Source: Paenibacillus sp. VTT E-133291
GTDB taxonomy: Bacteria > Bacillota > Bacilli > Paenibacillales > Paenibacillaceae
Direction of reading: 5' to 3'
DNA: 64,000 nucleotides
NCBI RefSeq assembly: GCF_002264395.1
Contig: NZ_NFVA01000006.1
Location: 1 to 64,000, forward strand
Made by a program: the position numbers and the translations under genes. The notes under the pieces were generated by a model that searched no databases, was not told where the DNA came from, and worked only from the letters and a program-made list of their open reading frames with translations. This document shows positions 1 to 9,240 of the stretch, piece by piece (position 1 is the first letter of the stretch; each line of letters opens with the position of its first letter).

Positions 1-5
1 CTTAC

Positions 6-21
6 CGTCCTTATAAGGACG
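6..21. repeat. perfect 16-bp palindrome upstream of parE
   Basis: CGTCCTTATAAGGACG reads the same on both strands. It lies about 48 bases before the parE start, in the presumed leader or promoter region, and could be an operator or a small hairpin. No promoter hexamers can be assigned because the window begins here. Confidence 0.4.
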
Positions 22-68
22 CCAAAGGCGCTAATGCTTTAGTATAGAGAAAAGAAGGAGGAGCATGA

Positions 69-2051
69 ATGCTCGAACAGATCGATATGTTTGCTGAAGT
101 TTCTAATAACGGCGAGAATAGCCGTACTGGATACGATGCTGACGACATTCAAGTGCTCGAAGGTCTGGTTGCAGTGCGCAAACGACCTGGCATGTATATC
201 GGCAGTACAAGTTCTTCGGGACTACATCATCTAGTATGGGAAATTGTAGATAATGCTGTGGATGAGCATTTAGCCAAGTATTGTACGAAGATTGACTTAC
301 TACTTCGCAAAGATGGCTCAGTAACAGTGACAGACAACGGCCGTGGAATTCCAACTGGAATGCATAAGACAGGAGTGCCAACGCCGCAGGTTGTATTTAC
401 AATTTTGCATGCAGGCGGTAAATTCGGTGGATCTGGTTACAAGAAATCAGGCGGTTTGCATGGCGTAGGGGCTTCAGTAACGAATGCTTTGTCTGAATGG
501 CTTGAAGTAGAGATTTATCGTGAGGGCAAAATCCATCGTCAACGTTTTGAATATTGGGTGGACAAGAAGGGGAAAGAGCATGTTGGCGAGCCGGTAACGG
601 GCCTTGAAATTTTAGGCAACACCAACAAAACCGGTTCGAAAATTACTTTTAAACCGGATATTCGTGTCTTTCCAAATGGAATTGCCCTGAATTATGACAC
701 GCTGGCAGAGCGGGTACAGGAGATTGCCTTTCTGAATTCCGGTCTGCGTATTACGCTGCATGATGAGCGGAGTAATCGTCAGGACGAGTTCTTTTACGAG
801 GGTGGAGCAAGCCAATTTGTGCAATTCCTGAATGAGGGCAAGGATGTTCTGCATGACGTTATTCACTTCAGCGCAGAAAAAGACGATATCGAAGTGGAGG
901 TAGCTCTTCAGTACAATGGGGGCTATACGGAAACCTTGGCTTCTTTCGTTAACTCCATTCCTACTCGTAGCGGGGGTACTCATGAGACGGGCTTTAAAAC
1001 TGCGTATACTCGTGTGTTAAATGACTATGCCCGCCGTACACAGTTGCTTAAAGAAAAGGATAAGAATTTAGAAGGAAATGATTTGCGCGAAGGTATGATG
1101 GCTGTCATTAGTGTTAAAATGTCCGAGGTTGAGTTTGTTGGACAGACGAAGGATCAGCTCGGAAGTGCTTCTGCCCGTAGTGCAGTAGACTATATCGTAT
1201 CTGAGAATATGGCTCGTTTCCTGGAAGAAAACCCACAGGTAGCGCAGAGTCTTTTGAAAAAATCAATTCAGGCTTCGAAGGCTCGGGAAGCGGCTCGCAA
1301 AGCCCGCGATGAGATTCGTACAGGTAAGAAACGTAGCGAGAGCTCGAATCTTGGTGGGAAATTGTCACCTGCGCAGTCCAAGGACGTTACACGTACTGAG
1401 CTGTTCATCGTAGAAGGTGATTCAGCCGGTGGCTCAGCGAAGCAAGGCCGTGATTCAAAGATTCAGGCGATCTTGCCGCTAAAAGGGAAACCTATGAATC
1501 CGGAAAAAGCCAAGCTGCTGGATATCCTGAAGAACGATGAATATAAAGCAATCATTTCCACGATTGGTGCAGGAATTGGCCCGGATTTTACCGTCGAAGA
1601 CAGCAATTATTCCAAAATTATCATTATGACCGATGCGGATACAGATGGAGCGCATATTCAGGTGCTGCTGCTGACATTTTTCTATCGTTATATGAAGCCG
1701 TTAATAGATGCCGGAAAGGTTTTTATCGCCCAGCCTCCGCTTTATAAGCTGACCCGCAAAACGGGCAAGCTGGAGACTGTAAGGTATGCATGGAGTGACG
1801 AAGAATTGCAAAATTATTTAAAGGAATTCGGCAAAAACTTCGAGCTTCAGCGCTATAAAGGATTGGGTGAGATGAACCCTGATCAGCTGTGGGAAACAAC
1901 GATGAATCCAGAATCGCGTACACTGCTTCAAGTGCAGATTGAGGATGCGGCTAAGGCTGAGCGCCGTGTTTCTACACTGATGGGTGATAAGGTCGATCCT
2001 CGTAAACGTTGGATTGTTGAAAATGTCGATTTCACTGAAATTGTAGAGTAG
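69..2051 (+). CDS. parE: DNA topoisomerase IV subunit B (ParE)
   Basis: ATPase subunit of topoisomerase IV, which decatenates daughter chromosomes with ParC (A2B2). The 660-residue length fits the family. The GHKL ATP site is visible as EIVDNAVDEH (near residue 58) and DNGRGIP (near 90); the transducer domain follows. The Toprim metal-binding part shows ELFIVEGDSAGGSAKQGRD and DADTDGAHI, and the C-terminal Toprim region has QRYKGLGEMNPDQLW. The start ATG has the ribosome site AAGGAGGAG 7 to 10 bases upstream. parC follows after a 244-base gap on the same strand, the usual Firmicute order. GyrB was considered; the adjacent ParC-type subunit with a short, box-poor tail favours ParE. Confidence 0.96.
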   Translation: MLEQIDMFAEVSNNGENSRTGYDADDIQVLEGLVAVRKRPGMYIGSTSSSGLHHLVWEIVDNAVDEHLAKYCTKIDLLLRKDGSVTVTDNGRGIPTGMHKTGVPTPQVVFTILHAGGKFGGSGYKKSGGLHGVGASVTNALSEWLEVEIYREGKIHRQRFEYWVDKKGKEHVGEPVTGLEILGNTNKTGSKITFKPDIRVFPNGIALNYDTLAERVQEIAFLNSGLRITLHDERSNRQDEFFYEGGASQFVQFLNEGKDVLHDVIHFSAEKDDIEVEVALQYNGGYTETLASFVNSIPTRSGGTHETGFKTAYTRVLNDYARRTQLLKEKDKNLEGNDLREGMMAVISVKMSEVEFVGQTKDQLGSASARSAVDYIVSENMARFLEENPQVAQSLLKKSIQASKAREAARKARDEIRTGKKRSESSNLGGKLSPAQSKDVTRTELFIVEGDSAGGSAKQGRDSKIQAILPLKGKPMNPEKAKLLDILKNDEYKAIISTIGAGIGPDFTVEDSNYSKIIIMTDADTDGAHIQVLLLTFFYRYMKPLIDAGKVFIAQPPLYKLTRKTGKLETVRYAWSDEELQNYLKEFGKNFELQRYKGLGEMNPDQLWETTMNPESRTLLQVQIEDAAKAERRVSTLMGDKVDPRKRWIVENVDFTEIVE

Positions 2052-2295
2052 CTGCAGTTAGTAGTGCTGCAAGTGACGATAATCCCGATTTTCTAAAAGC
2101 TTGGCGATTCTTGGAACGTAGGGGAATTTTGGAACTGTAGGAGCGATAGCGTCCGCCTTTGTCTCCTGATTTTATCCGCATTAGCGGTATAATCAAAGAA
2201 ATCTGGAGACAACAGCAGCTGGAAGTCCAAGAATCCCAGGAGTGTTCATTAGAAGCGCCATACTTTTATAAAACGGGCAGTTTGAGGAACAGAAG
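2052..2295. repeat. intergenic nested inverted repeat between parE and parC
   Basis: A 14-base arm at 2159-2172 (TTGTCTCCTGATTT) pairs with 2199-2212 (AAATCTGGAGACAA) with one mismatch. Inside the loop CCGC (2176-2179) pairs with GCGG (2184-2187). There is no U-run after the outer stem, so this is not a standard terminator. The sequence style resembles repeated intergenic elements I associate with Paenibacillus genomes; copy number could not be tested here. No gene is supported in the interval. Confidence 0.55.
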
Positions 2296-4746
2296 GTGAG
2301 CAAAGTGAGTAGTTTATCAGAACAATTTTTGCCGGCTTTTCTGGAAGAGGTCGTCGGTGACCGCTTTGGTCGGTATTCCAAATATATTATTCAGGACCGG
2401 GCGATTCCCGATGTCCGCGATGGACTTAAGCCTGTACAGCGCCGGATTCTTTATGCGATGTACGATTCTGGCAACACGCCTGACAAGCCGTACCGCAAGT
2501 CAGCCAAAACTGTCGGGGATGTAATGGGTAATTACCATCCACATGGTGACTCCTCGATTTACGATGGTATGGTTCGTATGGCACAGCCATGGAAGATGGG
2601 GCATGTTCTTGTTGACGGTCATGGCAACTGGGGCTCGATGGACGATGACCCAGCTGCGGCAATGCGTTATACAGAAGCACGCTTATCTCCGATTGCAATG
2701 GAGATGATGCGTGATATCGAGAAGCGGACGGTGCTGTTTAAGGACAACTTTGACAATACAGCCAAAGAGCCTGTAGTTGTTCCTTCCAGGTATCCGAATC
2801 TACTCGTAAATGGCACGAGTGGGATTTCCGCAGGCTTTGCCACTGAGATTCCGCCACATAATCTACGGGAGGTTATTGATGCTTGTATCGCAGTGATGCA
2901 GAAGCCGGATATTGAACTAGAAGATATCATGACCTTTATGAAAGGTCCGGATTTCCCTACAGGCGGCACTATTATGGGCGGAGATGGCATCATGGATGCT
3001 TACCGTACTGGTAAAGGCCGTATTTATTTACGCTCCAAGACTGAGATTGAAAATATGCGTGGCGGCAAGCAACAAATCGTGATTACGGAAGTTCCATTCC
3101 AGATTGTAAAATCACGACTAGTTACCTCCATGGAGAATATTCGATTAGAGAAGAAGATCGATGGCATTGCTGAAGTTCGTGATGAGAGTGGACGAGAAGG
3201 ACTTCGGATTGTAGTGGAGCTCAAGAAAGAAGCGGATGCCCAAGGCGTTTTGGCATATCTGCTCAAAAAAACCGATCTTCAAATTACCTATAACTTCAAT
3301 ATGGTGGCGATCGTCAACAAGGCTCCGCAACAGCTTGGCCTTAAAGCCATCCTGGAGGCCTATATCGCGCATCAGCGTGAAGTAGTGACTCACCGCACCC
3401 AATTTGATCTGGAACGCGCAGAAGACCGTGCTCATGTCTTAGAGGGCTTGGTTAAGGCACTGAATATTCTTGATGAGGTCATCGCTGCCATCAAAGCATC
3501 GAAGAACCGTCAGGACGCTCAGAACAATCTCGTGTGGATGTTCGGGTTCAGTGAACGTCAAGCGGATTCTATTCTTACCTTACAATTGTATCGTCTGACG
3601 AATTTGGAGATTACTTCACTCCAAAAAGAATTGGATGAAATGATGGTCAAGATTACACATCTGCGTGGCATATTGGAAAGTGACAAGAAGCTCGTAGCTG
3701 TAATCCGTAAGGAATTGCTGGAGATCCGCGATAAATACGGGATCGATCGCCGTTCGCTGATCCAAGGCGAAGTTGAGGAGCTTAAGGTTAGCCTTGAAGC
3801 GCTGGTCAACGCAGAGGATGTGCTAGTAGCACTTTCCGCAGACGGTTATATTAAGCGTACAAGTATGCTTTCCTTTACCCGCTCTGGTGGGGAACGTCAT
3901 ACTTCAGGCGTTAAAGAAGGCGATCATATCGTTAAGCTGCTCGATGTGAATACCCGTGACAGTCTGCTGGTATTTACGCGCAAGGGGCAGTACTTCTTAC
4001 TTCCGGTTCACCAGATTCCAGAGTTTAAATGGAAAGAACCTGGTACTGCGATTGTTAACGTTATCGGGTTGTCTAAAGGGGATGGAATCATTAGCGTGAT
4101 TCCGGTCAATAATCTTGATGATCCGCAGCAAAGCCTTGTGTTTATCACCCGCAGAGGTCAGGTTAAGCGTACAGAGCTCAAGGAATACTCTACAAGCCGC
4201 TCTGGAGCCGTAGCAGCCTGTAAGGTAGCAGACGGTGATGAGATCATTACAGTCGTTACTAGTACGAATGACAAGGACATTGTACTAGTGACTCGTGAAG
4301 GAATGAGTATTAGATTCCATGAGAATGAAGTTAATCCTATGGGCCGTGTTGCATCCGGTGTAAGAGGCATTCAGCTTCGTGAGGGCGATGAGGTGATTTC
4401 TTGCTTCTGGGTCAGTGAAGATGAAGGTGAGATCCTTTCTATCTCCGATATCGGATATGCGAAACGTTCATTACTAGTGGATTATCCATCTCAAAGCCGC
4501 GGTGGCAAAGGGATGCCAACCTTTGAATTTAAGGAAGGCAAGCGAGTACGGCCAAATGGCAGTAAATTGGCAGGGGCTTTCTATTGCAGAGAACCGCTGG
4601 AACTTAATGCAATTACACGGGAGAATGCACATCACACGTTCTCTTCTGAATCTGCACCACTTGGAGAGCGTCGTTCTACAGGCAAACAGATTGTCCCTGT
4701 GGAGAAAAAGGATGAGATTGTTAATCTTTTCCCAGCAGTGAAGTAA
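2296..4746 (+). CDS. parC: DNA topoisomerase IV subunit A (ParC)
   Basis: DNA-cleaving subunit of topoisomerase IV, partner of the upstream ParE. The winged-helix core shows [19 protein letters not shown] and the quinolone-determining region [10 protein letters not shown] (residues 81-90). The catalytic tyrosine is in [10 protein letters not shown] (about Tyr125). A coiled-coil gate (about 370-480) is followed by beta-pinwheel blades such as GYIKRTSML and GQVKRTELK. The 816 residues match the family. GTG at 2296 is used here; a second GTG at 2305 (MSSLSEQ) is better placed after AAGGTGAG, so the true protein may be three residues shorter. Nothing in the cleavage region looks like a resistance substitution. 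Confidence 0.95.
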   Translation: MSKVSSLSEQFLPAFLEEVVGDRFGRYSKYIIQDRAIPDVRDGLKPVQRRILYAMYDSGNTPDKPYRKSAKTVGDVMGNYHPHGDSSIYDGMVRMAQPWKMGHVLVDGHGNWGSMDDDPAAAMRYTEARLSPIAMEMMRDIEKRTVLFKDNFDNTAKEPVVVPSRYPNLLVNGTSGISAGFATEIPPHNLREVIDACIAVMQKPDIELEDIMTFMKGPDFPTGGTIMGGDGIMDAYRTGKGRIYLRSKTEIENMRGGKQQIVITEVPFQIVKSRLVTSMENIRLEKKIDGIAEVRDESGREGLRIVVELKKEADAQGVLAYLLKKTDLQITYNFNMVAIVNKAPQQLGLKAILEAYIAHQREVVTHRTQFDLERAEDRAHVLEGLVKALNILDEVIAAIKASKNRQDAQNNLVWMFGFSERQADSILTLQLYRLTNLEITSLQKELDEMMVKITHLRGILESDKKLVAVIRKELLEIRDKYGIDRRSLIQGEVEELKVSLEALVNAEDVLVALSADGYIKRTSMLSFTRSGGERHTSGVKEGDHIVKLLDVNTRDSLLVFTRKGQYFLLPVHQIPEFKWKEPGTAIVNVIGLSKGDGIISVIPVNNLDDPQQSLVFITRRGQVKRTELKEYSTSRSGAVAACKVADGDEIITVVTSTNDKDIVLVTREGMSIRFHENEVNPMGRVASGVRGIQLREGDEVISCFWVSEDEGEILSISDIGYAKRSLLVDYPSQSRGGKGMPTFEFKEGKRVRPNGSKLAGAFYCREPLELNAITRENAHHTFSSESAPLGERRSTGKQIVPVEKKDEIVNLFPAVK

Positions 4747-4753
4747 ACAAGCC

Positions 4754-4802
4754 AAGGCACGTAGTCAATTCTTCTTGAGAATTGACTACGTGCCTTTTTT
4801 TA
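4754..4802 (+). terminator. rho-independent terminator after parC
   Basis: AAGGCACGTAGTCAATTCT and its near-perfect complement enclose a short loop and are followed by seven or more T residues. It is the strongest kind of intrinsic terminator and ends the parE-parC unit. Confidence 0.93.
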
Positions 4803-4917
4803 ATTTTCTCGCTTATCAGTTATGAAGATTTATTTTTCTTCTTTTGCAGGAAATGGAATTTGTTTCGCGAAAATGTAGTTATACCGGATAGAACCGCAAG
4901 GAAAGGAAGGAATCAGT

Positions 4918-5349
4918 GTGCACGCTTCTGAATTCAGTAAAATTTGGCATAAAATTTTAAAAGATTACAAACTACATATGGACAGTAATCTTGCCCCATC
5001 GCTAACGGATGCCCAACTCACAGTACTTGAACTGCTTCAGGAACGTGATGCCATGAAGCCTTCTGATCTGGCTCCACATCTGGCGACCAGTCCTGCAGCG
5101 GTTACTATGTTACTTGATCGGATGGAGAAAAATGGGCTTATCATTCGGGAGAGAGATGCTGCGGATCGCCGTATTGTATGGGTGAGTATAACGGAAATTG
5201 GAACGCAGGAGACTGCACGTGGTTTGAAGATCCGCAGTGATTTTTTTGCAGAAGCGCTTGATCCGATATCCTCTCATAACCAACAGCTACTACTCTATTT
5301 AATGGGCAAAATGGTTGTTACAACAACACCGGAAGGTTCTACACCATGA
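4918..5349 (+). CDS. MarR-family transcriptional regulator
   Basis: A 143-residue winged-helix repressor-type protein. The recognition helix and wing are clear: LAPHLATSPAAVTMLLDRME followed by ERDAADRRIVWVSITEIG, the standard MarR DR-RR wing. It starts at GTG 4918 after AAGGAAAGGAAGG. It stands alone between parC and a convergent pseudouridine synthase gene, so its target is not obvious from context; MarR proteins often regulate themselves or a divergent transporter, neither of which is adjacent here. Ligand unknown. Confidence 0.85.
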   Translation: MHASEFSKIWHKILKDYKLHMDSNLAPSLTDAQLTVLELLQERDAMKPSDLAPHLATSPAAVTMLLDRMEKNGLIIRERDAADRRIVWVSITEIGTQETARGLKIRSDFFAEALDPISSHNQQLLLYLMGKMVVTTTPEGSTP

Positions 5350-5440
5350 ATAATCGGGGTGACAAGGGCCGGAGAAATAGATTGAGGTACAAGCTTGCGA
5401 TGACAAGCTATTAAAAAAGTACAACAACACTTATTTTTAC

Positions 5441-5477
5441 AAAAGAAGGCCATCCATTAACGGATAGCCTTCTTTTG
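5441..5477. terminator. bidirectional terminator between convergent genes
   Basis: AAAAGAAGGC.ATCC and GGAT.GCCTTCTTTT form an inverted repeat with A-run and T-run at its two ends, so it can work for both the MarR gene and the minus-strand synthase. It overlaps the last codons of the synthase gene. Confidence 0.85.
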
Positions 5478-6203
5478 TAATTCCTTGGACCATAAATCCC
5501 AAGGATGGGTTTGCGGGGGCAGGGAAATAAGTTCTACTTCTTCTTTAGTAACAGGGTGGGGAAAGCCTACAAGTGCAGACCACAGTGCAATTTGCTGTCC
5601 AGGTCTGTTCACCGAAGCCCCATACTTCTGATCACCGTATAATGGGCAGCCGATGGAGCTGAGCTGCACTCGAATTTGATGGGAACGACCGGTGAGTAAA
5701 TCGATCTTGAGCAGGCTGTAACCCTCAGCGCTGCCAAGTACTGTGTAATCCAGCATGGCTTCCTTACCGCCGGGGGTTCCTTTACGGACGACAGTGACGG
5801 TATTGCTCTTGGCGTCTTTAAGCAGTGTATCGGTAAGACGGCCATGAGATGCTGGTGGTTTACCGTGCACGACCGTTAAGTACACCTTATGAAAGCTGTG
5901 AGTTCTGACACACTCGGATAGTCTTGATGCTGCTTTTGATGTCTTGGCAAAGATCATTGCACCCCCAACTGGACGATCCAGGCGGTGGACTAGCCCCATA
6001 TAGACGTTGCCAGGCTTATTGAAGCGTTCCTTCACATCTTCTTTGAGCAGATTGAGCAGATCAGGATCTCCAGTAGCATCCTCCTGAACAGGAATATTCA
6101 CGGGCTTCACTATGCCTAGAAGATGATTATCTTCGTATAACACTTCAAAGCGCTTCGATATTCCGTCCAGCGGCTCGTTGCTGCCAGATAAATGCAGTGT
6201 CAT
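5457..6203 (-). CDS. RluA-family pseudouridine synthase
   Basis: Converts uridine to pseudouridine in RNA. The 248-residue protein carries the RluA catalytic motif HRLDRPVGG (residues about 73-81, Asp as the nucleophile) and the later family signature TGRSHQIRVQLSSIGCPLYGD. No N-terminal S4 RNA-binding domain is visible, so it is the short RluA-like type. The start ATG has GGGAGGCG upstream, lying inside the end of the preceding methyltransferase gene; the two genes are 3 bases apart and surely co-transcribed. Target site (rRNA or tRNA) cannot be told from the sequence. Confidence 0.9.
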   Translation of the reverse strand: MTLHLSGSNEPLDGISKRFEVLYEDNHLLGIVKPVNIPVQEDATGDPDLLNLLKEDVKERFNKPGNVYMGLVHRLDRPVGGAMIFAKTSKAASRLSECVRTHSFHKVYLTVVHGKPPASHGRLTDTLLKDAKSNTVTVVRKGTPGGKEAMLDYTVLGSAEGYSLLKIDLLTGRSHQIRVQLSSIGCPLYGDQKYGASVNRPGQQIALWSALVGFPHPVTKEEVELISLPPQTHPWDLWSKELQKKAIR

Positions 6204-6206
6204 GGC

Positions 6207-7070
6207 TTACGCCTCCCAGCGTCCCAGAATACCGCATGGCAGGTTCATGCCGGAGGAAGTGATCGGAAGACCGATTTCACCGGAGGTGAGCTTCCCGCCA
6301 TAACGTTTACCCATGGTCATCGACAACATATTACGTAGGACCGTTGGAGAAATCCCAGTGGTGTATGAATTGATTAGCATAAACAAAGGTTTGTCGCTCA
6401 TGATTTGCATGCAGCTCTCAAGGAAAGGATATAAGCTGGATTCCAGCTTCCACATTTCTCCGCCAGGCCCTCTTCCATAGGAAGGCGGGTCCATGATAAT
6501 CGCATCATACTTACTACCACGACGTTGTTCACGTTGTACGAATTTGAATACGTCATCCGTGATGTAGCGAACTGGACGCTCGCCTAGGCCGGACAGCTGG
6601 ACATTTTCTTTTGCCCATTGCACCATTCCTTTGGCTGCATCCACGTGAACAACCGAAGCGCCGGCACTTGCTGCGGCTACAGTAGCTCCACCTGTGTAAG
6701 CAAATAGATTTAGTACTGAGATCGGACGGTTAGCAGCCGCAATCTTGTCCATCATCCAGCTCCAGTTGGCCGCTTGTTCAGGGAATAACCCTGTATGTTT
6801 AAAATTCGTAGGACGCAAATGGAATTTTAATTTTCCGTAACTAATTTTCCAATCATCCGGAATTGTTTTCTTCATTTCCCATTGTCCACCACCCGCTGAG
6901 GAACGGTGATAATGACCGTGTACATCACGCCATTTCGCGGTCTCATTGGAGAGTGGCCAAATAATTTGTGGATCCGGACGGCGCAGGATGATGTCACCCC
7001 AACGTTCAAGCTTCTCTCCACCGCCAGTGTCAATTACTTCATAGTCTTTCCAGTCGCTAGCTATATACAT
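6207..7070 (-). CDS. class I SAM-dependent methyltransferase, RlmI/RlmK-like
   Basis: A 287-residue Rossmann-fold methyltransferase. The SAM-binding motif I is VLNLFAYTGGATVAAASAGA (about 118-137), the acidic motif II is VVHVDAAKG, and the catalytic DPPSYG motif lies near residue 195, as in 23S rRNA m5C/m2G methyltransferases of the RlmI/RlmK group. It lacks the N-terminal PUA domain of RlmI. It is the first gene of a two-gene minus-strand unit with a pseudouridine synthase, which supports an RNA-modification role. The substrate is inferred, not shown. The ATG follows GAAGGATGG with a 9-base spacer. Confidence 0.82.
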   Translation of the reverse strand: MYIASDWKDYEVIDTGGGEKLERWGDIILRRPDPQIIWPLSNETAKWRDVHGHYHRSSAGGGQWEMKKTIPDDWKISYGKLKFHLRPTNFKHTGLFPEQAANWSWMMDKIAAANRPISVLNLFAYTGGATVAAASAGASVVHVDAAKGMVQWAKENVQLSGLGERPVRYITDDVFKFVQREQRRGSKYDAIIMDPPSYGRGPGGEMWKLESSLYPFLESCMQIMSDKPLFMLINSYTTGISPTVLRNMLSMTMGKRYGGKLTSGEIGLPITSSGMNLPCGILGRWEA

Positions 7071-7298
7071 TTTTTAATCCATCCTTCAAAAATTCATTTA
7101 GCCTTTATTGTACATCATTTCACCATATAGCTACAAACAAAATAAGCACAAGCCCAACACTCTGCTTATTTTATCCAAAGAAGATAATGTGTATAATATT
7201 TCCATGCTCACAGCTATTATTCTGGCAGATCAAGCAATGATTGTGTATGATCAGATACCAGAGTCTTTACAATATTTATGATCGGAGAATAGCAGCTT

Positions 7299-8159
7299 AT
7301 GTTCAATCTCACACCTCTATATTTCCCGATAACTGCAAATCCAGCACAAACTAGTGAATTTCTACCTAGTCGAGCTTTGCAGCCATATATTCGCTGTTTC
7401 TGGGGCTCTGTTACACCGCGTATTTCTACAGAGGCATCCGTTCACGTAGTGGACAAGGCATCTGGTTACAAAATTCGAATGGAAACCATTATTCCAGATA
7501 CATGCATGGACATTATTTGGAATCTGAATGAATCGACAGGCTTAACAACTACCGTTTTTTCCGGCATCAATGATGCTCCTTTTGAAGTCCCTTCAGACAG
7601 GGGGAAGGGTATGATCTCAACCTTTGGTATCCGATTTCATTTCTGGGCCGTTCATTTTTTTGCAGATGACCATCTCCGGGATGTCCTGAATGCATTTGTA
7701 GATGTGGACCAGTACTTTTGTACTTTTAAAAAAGAGCTAGGACTTCTGCTGGAACAAGCAAATTCTATGAATGAAAGGATAGCAGCAGCTGAGGCATATC
7801 TTTTTCAGCGTCTTGAGCGTGGAGGACGGACTAATGATCGGATGATGAATGCAATTTATACCCTAATTAAACAAAAGGGTGTGGTAACAGCTGAGGATTT
7901 GGAAACCAGCTCTAATCTAAGCAGACGCCAACTCGAAAGACTTTTTCAAGAATACGTAGGTGTATCCCCTAAAAAAACAGCTGACCTTGTGCGATTTCAG
8001 AATGTATGGCGGGAAATGTATCAACTGCCTGTGCAGACGAAGAATATTCAGGATCTTATTTTTACTTATGGATTCAGCCATCAGCCTCATTTTATAAACA
8101 GTTTTAAGAAATATGCAGGAAGAACACCACTTGAGGCTTTAGTCTATGCGGGCAGATAA
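7299..8159 (+). CDS. AraC-family transcriptional regulator
   Basis: A 286-residue regulator. The N-terminal half (about 15-150, with LPSRALQPYIRCFWG and IIPDTCMDIIWNLN) looks like the effector region of DUF6597-type AraC proteins. The C-terminal half has two helix-turn-helix units: LETSSNLSRRQLERLFQEYVGVSPKK and DLIFTYGFSHQPHFINSFKKYAGRTPLEA. A TATAAT hexamer at 7192-7197 could serve as its -10. A VOC-domain gene follows 92 bases downstream on the same strand, so it may regulate that gene; this is inference. Effector unknown. Confidence 0.85.
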   Translation: MFNLTPLYFPITANPAQTSEFLPSRALQPYIRCFWGSVTPRISTEASVHVVDKASGYKIRMETIIPDTCMDIIWNLNESTGLTTTVFSGINDAPFEVPSDRGKGMISTFGIRFHFWAVHFFADDHLRDVLNAFVDVDQYFCTFKKELGLLLEQANSMNERIAAAEAYLFQRLERGGRTNDRMMNAIYTLIKQKGVVTAEDLETSSNLSRRQLERLFQEYVGVSPKKTADLVRFQNVWREMYQLPVQTKNIQDLIFTYGFSHQPHFINSFKKYAGRTPLEALVYAGR

Positions 8160-8251
8160 ATGTCGCATTTTTGCAATACAAAGGATGCTAGCCTTGTTAA
8201 ACTCAAGTAAGAAATGGATACTATGATGATGAGAATGAAAGGGGACAAATT

Positions 8252-8617
8252 ATGATTTCGTCTTTTGAAGGTACTAACATCTACACTAAGGATACTGCTG
8301 CGTTGGCTGCATTTTATTCGGAGGTGCTAGGGATTCCAATTCCGTTCGAAGGCTACGGCAATTTTGATGGTGCAAAGATTGGATTCGACAAGAAGCAGCC
8401 TGGAATCATCATTTGGGATGAGACGAAATGGGAAAAGCTCACAACTGGCTTTGTTAATTTAGTATTCGGCTGCGATAATCTCGATGAGACGTACGAGCAG
8501 TTAAAGGCTAAGGGACTGGATTGTCAGCCACCGGTTACGATGGCGTATGGCGGGAAAGAAATGAATTTCCGCGATCCAGATGGTAATCACATTACCTTGC
8601 TCGAAGGAGCATACTAA
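8252..8617 (+). CDS. VOC (glyoxalase/bleomycin-resistance fold) protein
   Basis: A 121-residue single VOC module. Paired beta-alpha-beta-beta-beta units are seen: NIYTKDTAALAAFYSEVLGI at the start and GLDCQPPVTMAYGGKEMNFRDPDGNHITLLE at the end. The closing FRDPDGN and the final Glu are typical, but the first metal-ligand histidine of glyoxalase I is replaced (Asn in GTNIY), so a lyase activity is doubtful. ATG is preceded by GAAAGGGG. It sits after an AraC gene and ends at a terminator. VOC proteins of this size may be enzymes, binders or resistance proteins; substrate unknown. Confidence 0.82.
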   Translation: MISSFEGTNIYTKDTAALAAFYSEVLGIPIPFEGYGNFDGAKIGFDKKQPGIIIWDETKWEKLTTGFVNLVFGCDNLDETYEQLKAKGLDCQPPVTMAYGGKEMNFRDPDGNHITLLEGAY

Positions 8618-8642
8618 AACATTTTGAACAAAAAAGGGATTG

Positions 8643-8690
8643 AACGCAAACATCAACCGTGTGATTAAACGGGAGTTTGCGTTTTTTTTA
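8643..8690 (+). terminator. rho-independent terminator after the VOC gene
   Basis: AACGCAAAC (8643-8651) pairs with GTTTGCGTT (8675-8683), followed by a long T run. It separates the AraC/VOC pair from the iron-regulated flavodoxin unit. Confidence 0.88.
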
Positions 8691-8700
8691 TTTTATTCAT

Positions 8701-8730
8701 TTGACAATGATAATCATTATCAAATAGAAT
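8701..8730 (+). promoter_or_regulatory. flavodoxin promoter with Fur box in the spacer
   Basis: A consensus -35 TTGACA (8701-8706) and a -10 TAGAAT (8725-8730) are 18 bases apart. Between and over them lies GACAATGATAATCATTATC (8703-8721), which matches the classical 19-bp Fur consensus at 18 positions. A repressor bound here would block RNA polymerase directly, giving expression of the flavodoxin under iron limitation. Confidence 0.9.
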
Positions 8731-8786
8731 GGGGGTGAAGCACACATCATTTAAATTTTATGTTTAGTAATGGGAGGAACAGAAAG

Positions 8787-9239
8787 ATGACTAAAGTGCT
8801 AGTGGCATACGCCAGTCTAACTGGAAACACTGAGGAAATGGCTGAGTTGATTGTAGAGGGAATACGCCAAGCAGGTGGTGAAGCCGTTTTGAAATCGGTC
8901 ACTGAATGTAATGCGGTTGAGATAAATTCATATGAAGGCGTTCTGTTAGGAGCATATACTTGGGGAGATGGAGAGATACCAGATGAAGCTCTTGATTTCT
9001 ATGAGGAGATGGATGAGCTTGATTTGACTGCTATGAAGTCAGCAGTTTTTGGAAGCGGAGACACAGGCTACGCGATTTATTGTGGAGCCGTGGACTTATT
9101 CGTGGAGAAGTTAAAGGAACGTGGAGCTGTGATATTACAGGATAGTCTTAAGATTGAATATGGCCCGAACGCTGCTGAAAAAGAAGCCTGCCGTCAATTC
9201 GGTCGTCAATTTATCGAAGCTTGTATGGTGGCATCATAG
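8787..9239 (+). CDS. flavodoxin (short-chain)
   Basis: FMN-binding electron carrier that replaces ferredoxin when iron is scarce. The 150-residue form starting at ATG 8787 is chosen because GGGAGG lies 10 bases upstream and the protein then begins MTKVLVAYASLTGNTEEMAE, the family's phosphate-binding loop (SLTGNTEE). FMN-contacting loops follow at GAYTWGDGEIPDEA and FGSGDTGYAIYCGAVD. An upstream ATG at 8760 would add nine poorly conserved residues. The Fur box in its promoter fits iron-starvation control. The next gene begins one base after its stop. Confidence 0.92.
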   Translation: MTKVLVAYASLTGNTEEMAELIVEGIRQAGGEAVLKSVTECNAVEINSYEGVLLGAYTWGDGEIPDEALDFYEEMDELDLTAMKSAVFGSGDTGYAIYCGAVDLFVEKLKERGAVILQDSLKIEYGPNAAEKEACRQFGRQFIEACMVAS

Positions 9240-9240
9240 G

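Noticed and set aside
103..381. Open frame on the minus strand inside parE
   Set aside because: Shadow of a certain gene; no ribosome site or motif.
4502..4741. 79-codon plus-strand frame within the parC end
   Set aside because: Overlaps the true ParC C-terminus in another frame and has no ribosome site.
7204..7281. 25-codon frame before the AraC gene
   Set aside because: No ribosome site; probably part of the leader.
9154..9240. Upstream extension of the gene after flavodoxin
   Set aside because: Would overlap the flavodoxin gene; ATG 9241 directly after the stop is the better start.
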